This document shows, in pieces, positions 40,992 through 44,698 of a DNA stretch of 44,698 nucleotides. Every line of letters begins with the position of its first letter. The stretch's first letter is position 1. The notes below the pieces were generated by a model that saw nothing but the letters and a program-made list of their open reading frames with translations, did no database searches and was not told the DNA's origin. Source of the stretch: an uncultured Phascolarctobacterium sp. (GTDB lineage: Bacteria; Bacillota; Negativicutes; Acidaminococcales; Acidaminococcaceae); assembly GCF_934190775.1 (NCBI RefSeq), contig NZ_CAKPTG010000021.1, positions 1 through 44,698 of the forward strand, written 5' to 3'. The translations under genes and the position numbers were made by a program.

Positions 40992-42006
40992 AGAGCAGAA
41001 GGATGTATATATTTTAGGTATCGAAAGCAGCTGTGATGAAACTGCTGCTGCTGTAGTAAAGAATGGGCGTGAGGTACTGAGCAATATTATTTCCTCACAA
41101 ATTGTTATTCACCGCAAATTTGGCGGCGTTGTGCCGGAAATTGCTTCGCGTAAGCATATCGAAAATGTCATGCCTGTTATTGACGAAGCTTTGTCTCAGG
41201 CAGGCGTTGGCATGGAGCAGATAGATGCTGTTGCCGTTACCTACGGACCTGGCCTGGTCGGCGCGCTGCTTGTCGGCCTTTCGGCCGCCAAGGCGCTGGC
41301 CTGGGCAACGGATAAACCGTTGATAGGTGTCAACCATCTTGAAGGACACGTATTTGCCAACTTTTTGGCTGACAGCGAGCTGAAGCCGCCGTTTATGGCG
41401 TTGGTTGTCAGCGGCGGACACACGGCGCTGCTCAAGGTTACCGGCTACAACAGCTTTGAGCTTTTGGGACAGACACGTGATGATGCAGCGGGCGAAGCCT
41501 TTGACAAGATTGCCCGCGTTATGGGACTGCCTTATCCCGGCGGTCCGGAAATAGAGCGCCTGGCATTGGACGGCAATGACCACGCTATTGATTTTCCGGT
41601 AGCACGTCTGGATAAGCCTTATGAATTCAGCTTCAGCGGCTTAAAATCTGCTGTAATCAATTATCTGCACAACCAGCAGCAGGCAGGACGTGAGGTGAAC
41701 CGCAGCGATGTAGCGGCATCCTTCCAGCGTGCCGTTGTTGATGCCCTTGTTAAGGAAGCGGTGCATGCTATGCAGCATACCGGTTATAACAAAATTGTGC
41801 TGGCCGGAGGTGTTTCTGCCAATAAAACACTGCAAAACACGCTGGCAAAGGCTATGGAGGGGATTGGCGCCCAACTGGTACATCCGACACCAATTTTGTG
41901 TACCGATAATGCTGTAATGATTGCCTGTCGCGGTTATTTTATGTATCAGGCAGGTAGCTTCAGTCCATTGGATTTAAACGCTAATCCATCTTTGAAACTA
42001 GGCTAA
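40984..42006 (+). CDS. tsaD: tRNA threonylcarbamoyltransferase TsaD
   Basis: The 340-residue catalytic subunit transfers threonylcarbamoyl from its adenylate to A37 of ANN-decoding tRNAs. The metal ligands His118 and His122 (N-H-L-E-G-H) and the nucleotide motifs G-I-E-S-S-C-D-E-T, V-S-G-G-H-T and L-A-G-G-V-S-A-N are present. The length is standard. It overlaps rimI by eight bases. With tsaE, tsaB and rimI it forms the usual Firmicutes cluster. Confidence 0.97.
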   Translation: MNKEQKDVYILGIESSCDETAAAVVKNGREVLSNIISSQIVIHRKFGGVVPEIASRKHIENVMPVIDEALSQAGVGMEQIDAVAVTYGPGLVGALLVGLSAAKALAWATDKPLIGVNHLEGHVFANFLADSELKPPFMALVVSGGHTALLKVTGYNSFELLGQTRDDAAGEAFDKIARVMGLPYPGGPEIERLALDGNDHAIDFPVARLDKPYEFSFSGLKSAVINYLHNQQQAGREVNRSDVAASFQRAVVDALVKEAVHAMQHTGYNKIVLAGGVSANKTLQNTLAKAMEGIGAQLVHPTPILCTDNAVMIACRGYFMYQAGSFSPLDLNANPSLKLG

Positions 42007-42010
42007 ACAA

Positions 42011-42127
42011 ATGTCTTTTATGGTGTATAAGCCTGTGGATATTGTGGATAACTTGGAAATATCCATATATAAGCGCATTAATGTTGTGGAAAAGCTTGTG
42101 GATATAGTGGATAAAATAGTGGATTAA
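42011..42127 (+). other. Possible 38-residue open frame within the DnaA-box-like array
   Basis: ATG 42011 opens a frame to the TAA at 42125 encoding a Val/Asp/Ile-rich peptide with recurring V-D-I-V-D and V-D-K-I-V-D. There is no ribosome-binding site in front. All GTGGA repeats fall in the same frame because their spacings are multiples of three. I regard the DNA array as the more likely signal and give this frame low weight. Confidence 0.2.
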
Positions 42128-42146
42128 TCAGAAAAAGCTGTGGAAA
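42033..42146 (+). repeat. Cluster of seven DnaA-box-like motifs, one orientation
   Basis: Within 114 bases there are seven same-orientation copies of a TGTGGATAA-like nonamer. One is a perfect DnaA box complement (TTGTGGATAA at 42042-42051), two are TGTGGATAT (from 42034 and 42097), and four have one or two mismatches (starts near 42084, 42105, 42117 and 42138). Spacings are 9, 42, 12, 9, 12 and 21. The gap lies between tsaD and the sensor kinase gene. dnaA and dnaN are not in the window, so this is not obviously the chromosomal origin. Confidence 0.55.
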
Positions 42147-42174
42147 GGACAACAGCAGGAAGAAGAGGGGAAAC

Positions 42175-43566
42175 ATGCTGAGCAATTTAACAGCAGAACA
42201 AAGAAACAGTTTACAAGCTATGCCACAGGTGCTCGGCTTGGCAGCAGATATAGCGCATGCTGCTGTGACGATTTATCTGCCGGGAGAAAATAAAAAGTTT
42301 TTAAATGTTTATAAGCAGGAACAACCGATGACGCAGGTTGGCAATGTGCGTCCTGATATGACGGGGCGGCGTGTGCGGGCGGTTGAGGAACCGCTTGTAG
42401 CGAGGGTGCTGCAGAAAAATGTGCCTGTCAACGGCAAGCGTGAGTGGGCCTTGGGCATGTTCAGCAGCCTGAAGGTTTTTCCGCTGCGTGACAGTCGTGG
42501 TCATTGCTATGGCGCTGTCAGCTTTGAAAGTGCTGCTCCTGACGATATTATTATTGCGCAGTCACTGGAGCTTTTATGCAACCTGCGGCAGGACGTGAGC
42601 AATAACAGTAATTATCGCCGGCTGCTGCCTTCTGATGGCATTATGGTGGTAGATACCAACAGAGTGATTGTTGCTGCCAATAATCGTGCGCGCCATATGT
42701 TTGACGTGATGGATATTTCCCATCTTGTAGGCTGCCGTACTAATGATGTTGCTATCAACTGGCCGCTGGTCGGCATGGTTATGGAAACAGGCACGGCAGA
42801 AAGCAAGGAATTTACCATGCATGGCATTTTGCTTTCTATACGCATTCTGCCGGTAATACCAAGGCCGAAGGCCGGTTGTGCAATTGTGATATTGCAGGAT
42901 ATTACTGAACTGCGCAAAAAGGACGAGGAGCTGCTGATAAAATCTGTAGTCATCAAGGAGATTCATCACCGGGTTAAGAATAATCTGCAGACTATCGCCA
43001 GCCTTTTGCGCTTGCAGGAACGCCGCGCGCAGTGTGATGAAACTAAAATCGTTTTGCGTGACTGCGTCAACAGAGTCAACAGCATCGCAATTGTGCATGA
43101 ATATCTATCGCAGCAGGATACCGGGCTGATTGATGTCGGTAAAGTGGCCAAGGGAATTTATCAGGCGATTATCAGCAGTATGCTGAATCCTGAATTTACG
43201 CTGCATGCTGATTTTAAAGCAGATCCGGTGCAGCTGCCGTCGGACAAGGCGACGAGCATTGCGTTGATTTTAAACGAATTGCTGCAAAATACTATAGAAC
43301 ATGCTTATGAAGGGCGCATGAGCGGCAGCCTGCAGGTGCGCTTTACAGAAGAGAGCAAGCGTTATGTTTTGTCAATTGCTGATGATGGAGTTGGTCTTCC
43401 GGAAGGCTTTTCCTTAAACAGCAGCCGTCAAAGCTTAGGACTGAAAATTATCAAGACTATGGCGGAAGCCGACCTGCAGGGAAGCTTTAGCTTGACGAAT
43501 CGTGAGGATGGCGGTACACTTGCATTAGTAACAATTCCAAAGGGGGGACTGGAAGATGTTAAATAA
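42175..43566 (+). CDS. Cytosolic HisKA_2 sensor histidine kinase (PdtaS/EutW-like)
   Basis: This 463-residue kinase has no transmembrane helix. Residues about 10-140 look like a GAF-type sensor, about 145-250 a PAS domain (D-T-N-R-V-I-V-A-A-N-N-R-A-R-H-M-F). The HisKA_2 dimerisation motif E-I-H-H-R-V-K-N-N-L-Q-T-I-A-S-L-L (phospho-acceptor His264 or His265) and an HATPase domain (N-E-L-L-Q-N-T-I-E-H-A, A-D-D-G-V-G-L-P) follow. This architecture is that of kinases which phosphorylate ANTAR response regulators, and the next gene is one. ATG 42175 follows AGAGGGG. The signal is unknown; sensing is cytosolic. Confidence 0.92.
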   Translation: MLSNLTAEQRNSLQAMPQVLGLAADIAHAAVTIYLPGENKKFLNVYKQEQPMTQVGNVRPDMTGRRVRAVEEPLVARVLQKNVPVNGKREWALGMFSSLKVFPLRDSRGHCYGAVSFESAAPDDIIIAQSLELLCNLRQDVSNNSNYRRLLPSDGIMVVDTNRVIVAANNRARHMFDVMDISHLVGCRTNDVAINWPLVGMVMETGTAESKEFTMHGILLSIRILPVIPRPKAGCAIVILQDITELRKKDEELLIKSVVIKEIHHRVKNNLQTIASLLRLQERRAQCDETKIVLRDCVNRVNSIAIVHEYLSQQDTGLIDVGKVAKGIYQAIISSMLNPEFTLHADFKADPVQLPSDKATSIALILNELLQNTIEHAYEGRMSGSLQVRFTEESKRYVLSIADDGVGLPEGFSLNSSRQSLGLKIIKTMAEADLQGSFSLTNREDGGTLALVTIPKGGLEDVK

Positions 43567-44143
43567 ACTGAGAATATTATTGGCAGATGACGAAGCTATT
43601 TTGCGTCTTGATTTGCGCGAAATGCTGGCGGATGCCGGTCATGAAATAGTAGGCGAGGCTGCTAACGGGCAGGAGGCAGTAAAGCTGGCTAAAGAGTTAA
43701 AGCCTGATTTTATTATCATGGACGTAAAAATGCCGATTATGGACGGTATTACCGCAGCAAAAATTATTGCTGCCGATAATATTGCGCCGGTATTACTGTT
43801 GACAGCGTATAGTCAGCAGGATATTGTTGAACAGGCATCGGAGGCAGGTGTTATCGCTTATCTGGTCAAGCCTGTACGCGAGGAGCAGCTCTTTCCGGCA
43901 ATGGAGATTGCGGCTAAGCGCTTTCAGGAAATGCAGAAGCTTAATCTGGAGCTTGGCAAGCTGAAGGAAAGCCTGGAGACACGTAAGCTGCTGGACCGTG
44001 CCAAGGGGATTCTGATGACAGCGCATGGCATGACGGAACAGGAAGCGTATCGTAAGATGCAGCAGTTCAGCATGGCTAAACGTATCAGCCTGAAGGAGCT
44101 TGCGGAAAGCATTATTGCCGCGGCGGCGAAGAAGCAAGGATAA
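43556..44143 (+). CDS. ANTAR-domain response regulator (RNA-binding antiterminator)
   Basis: The 195-residue regulator has a receiver domain (Asp11/Asp12, phospho-acceptor Asp56 in I-I-M-D-V-K-M-P, Lys in V-K-P-V), a coiled-coil linker (about 120-140) and a C-terminal ANTAR domain (D-R-A-K-G-I-L-M-T-A-H-G-M-T-E-Q-E-A-Y-R-K-M-Q). Phosphorylated ANTAR proteins dimerise and bind paired hexaloop hairpins in leaders to prevent termination. It overlaps the kinase gene by 11 bases. I found no clear dual-hairpin target in this window, so its regulon is elsewhere. Confidence 0.93.
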   Translation: MLNKLRILLADDEAILRLDLREMLADAGHEIVGEAANGQEAVKLAKELKPDFIIMDVKMPIMDGITAAKIIAADNIAPVLLLTAYSQQDIVEQASEAGVIAYLVKPVREEQLFPAMEIAAKRFQEMQKLNLELGKLKESLETRKLLDRAKGILMTAHGMTEQEAYRKMQQFSMAKRISLKELAESIIAAAAKKQG

Positions 44144-44147
44144 GCGA

Positions 44148-44175
44148 AAAGAGCAGTGAGAACTGCTCTTTTTTT
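44148..44175 (+). terminator. Terminator after the ANTAR regulator gene
   Basis: AAAGAGCAGT pairs with ACTGCTCTTT, followed by a T-run. Confidence 0.9.
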
Positions 44176-44259
44176 GTGCTCAAGCAAAAATTTGGACCTG
44201 CGAAGCAAAAAAATAGAGTGCTGAAGCAGATTTTTGAGGGTGTGAAGCAGAAATTGCGA
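44176..44259 (+). repeat. Four tandem 21-bp degenerate repeats
   Basis: AAGCA recurs at 44182, 44203, 44224 and 44245, exactly 21 bases apart, in similar surroundings (consensus near GTGCTGAAGCAGAAATT). The array lies between the ANTAR regulator terminator and the groES promoter. Read from GTG 44176 it stays open for 42 codons (to the TAA at 44302) with a heptad-like Lys-Gln pattern, but no ribosome-binding site precedes it. Confidence 0.6.
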
Positions 44260-44288
44260 CAAAATTGTAAAAAACAGCGAAAAAGCAC

Positions 44289-44316
44289 TTGCATTTTTTC
44301 CTAATATGGATATAAT
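44289..44316 (+). promoter_or_regulatory. Promoter of groES
   Basis: TTGCAT at 44289-44294 and TATAAT at 44311-44316 with a 16-base spacer, directly followed by CIRCE. Confidence 0.75.
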
Positions 44317-44327
44317 AAGAATTGTGG

Positions 44328-44354
44328 TTAGCACTCGGAGTAAATGAGTGCTAA
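44328..44354. promoter_or_regulatory. CIRCE operator (HrcA binding site)
   Basis: TTAGCACTC, nine bases, GAGTGCTAA is the perfect CIRCE inverted repeat. Its place just after the -10 element means HrcA represses groESL until heat shock. Confidence 0.97.
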
Positions 44355-44411
44355 TGACCAAGAAGCAAATTACTCTCACGTTAGTAAGAATACTCGAAAG
44401 GGGTTATAAAA

Positions 44412-44698
44412 ATGTTAAAACCATTAGCTGATCATGTAATTGTAGAGGTTGTAGAAGTAGAAGAAAAAACTGCCAGCGGCATTTTCCTGCCGGATACTGC
44501 AGTAAAAGAAAAACCGCAACAGGGCAAGGTTCTGGCTGTAGGCAGAGGTAAATACAGCGACAACGGCACTTTGATTAAACCCGAAGTAAATGTTGGCGAC
44601 GAAGTTATCTTCGCAAAATATAGCGGAACTCCTGTTAAACATCAAGGTAAGGATTACCTGATTCTCAGCGAACGCGATATCTTAGCAACAATCGAAAA
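44412..44698 (+). CDS. groES: Co-chaperonin GroES, runs off the window end
   Basis: The first 95 codons of GroES are visible; the stop is beyond the window edge, but family length (about 95) means little is missing. Recognisable parts are L-K-P-L-A-D-H-V-I-V-E, the mobile loop E-K-T-A-S-G-I-F-L-P and the G-K-V-L-A-V-G-R-G core. GroES caps the GroEL folding chamber. ATG 44412 follows AAAGGGG. Regulation is by HrcA at the CIRCE site. groEL is expected downstream. Confidence 0.96.
   Translation, partial: MLKPLADHVIVEVVEVEEKTASGIFLPDTAVKEKPQQGKVLAVGRGKYSDNGTLIKPEVNVGDEVIFAKYSGTPVKHQGKDYLILSERDILATIE

Noticed and set aside
44112..44294. Minus-strand frame of 60 codons with repeated Phe-Cys pattern
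   Set aside because: It is the complement of the 21-bp repeat array and terminator and has no start signals.
1..44698. CRISPR arrays, tRNA or rRNA genes, insertion sequences with transposases
   Set aside because: Intergenic regions were read on both strands; no repeat-spacer pattern, tRNA cloverleaf cores, rRNA sequence or transposase gene was seen.

Overview
This is a 44.7-kb stretch of bacterial chromosome in which essentially every gene lies on the + strand. The gene content points to a Firmicutes-lineage organism with an outer membrane, that is a member of the Negativicutes; Phascolarctobacterium or a close relative is my best guess from style, not from any search. The evidence is the ecfA1-ecfA2-ecfT-truA-rplM-rpsI order known from Bacillus, a CIRCE-controlled groES, many TTG/GTG starts, extended -10 (TGnTATAAT) promoters and tandem glycine riboswitches, combined with an ArnT/PMT-type membrane glycosyltransferase of the kind that decorates lipid A.

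Layout. 1-3640: a small alpha/beta hydrolase, a lipoprotein paired with a glutathionylspermidine-synthase-like ATP-grasp ligase, and a LysR regulator. 3641-6713: an NhaC-type antiporter and isoaspartyl dipeptidase (iadA). 6714-14978: rpoB and rpoC with their own promoter and long leader, directly behind iadA instead of behind rplJL. 15004-19246: a hypothetical protein, an OmpR-type two-component system and a family-39 glycosyltransferase. 19290-24250: an MFS transporter, then two tandem units, each consisting of a TGTATACA palindrome, an extended -10 promoter, a tandem glycine riboswitch, a terminator, an AGCS amino-acid/sodium symporter and a 3' hairpin. 24256-25883: YccF-like protein, a candidate small RNA and a TauE/SafE permease. 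25916-30318: ECF transporter module, truA, rplM, rpsI. 30268-32048: an AAA-ATPase/PD-(D/E)XK protein bracketed by a perfect 51-bp direct repeat that is itself the rpsI terminator. 32229-35263: a membrane transporter with an attenuator-like leader, and a gamma-glutamyltransferase-family enzyme. 35424-42006: acpS, nnrDE, cell-wall amidase, GerMN lipoprotein and the t6A-modification cluster tsaE-tsaB-rimI-tsaD. 42007-44175: a DnaA-box-like repeat cluster followed by a HisKA_2 sensor kinase and an ANTAR RNA-binding response regulator. 44176-44698: a four-copy 21-bp repeat, then promoter, CIRCE and the start of groES.

Functional themes. Much of the accessory content fits a life on amino acids and peptides: isoaspartyl dipeptidase, two glycine-controlled AGCS symporters, an NhaC-type antiporter, and gamma-glutamyltransferase next to a transporter. 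GntR-type palindromes (TTGTATACAA / ATGTATACAT) lie upstream of the nhaC-iadA unit and of both glycine-riboswitch units, so one unknown transcription factor may tie them together. The best candidates for something undescribed are the terminator-flanked AAA-nuclease module, the candidate sRNA at about 24865-24958, the DnaA-box-like array at 42033-42146, the 3'-UTR hairpins with a strictly conserved loop behind both symporter genes, and a triplicated module inside RpoC. All functional calls are from reading sequence and family knowledge; nothing was searched.
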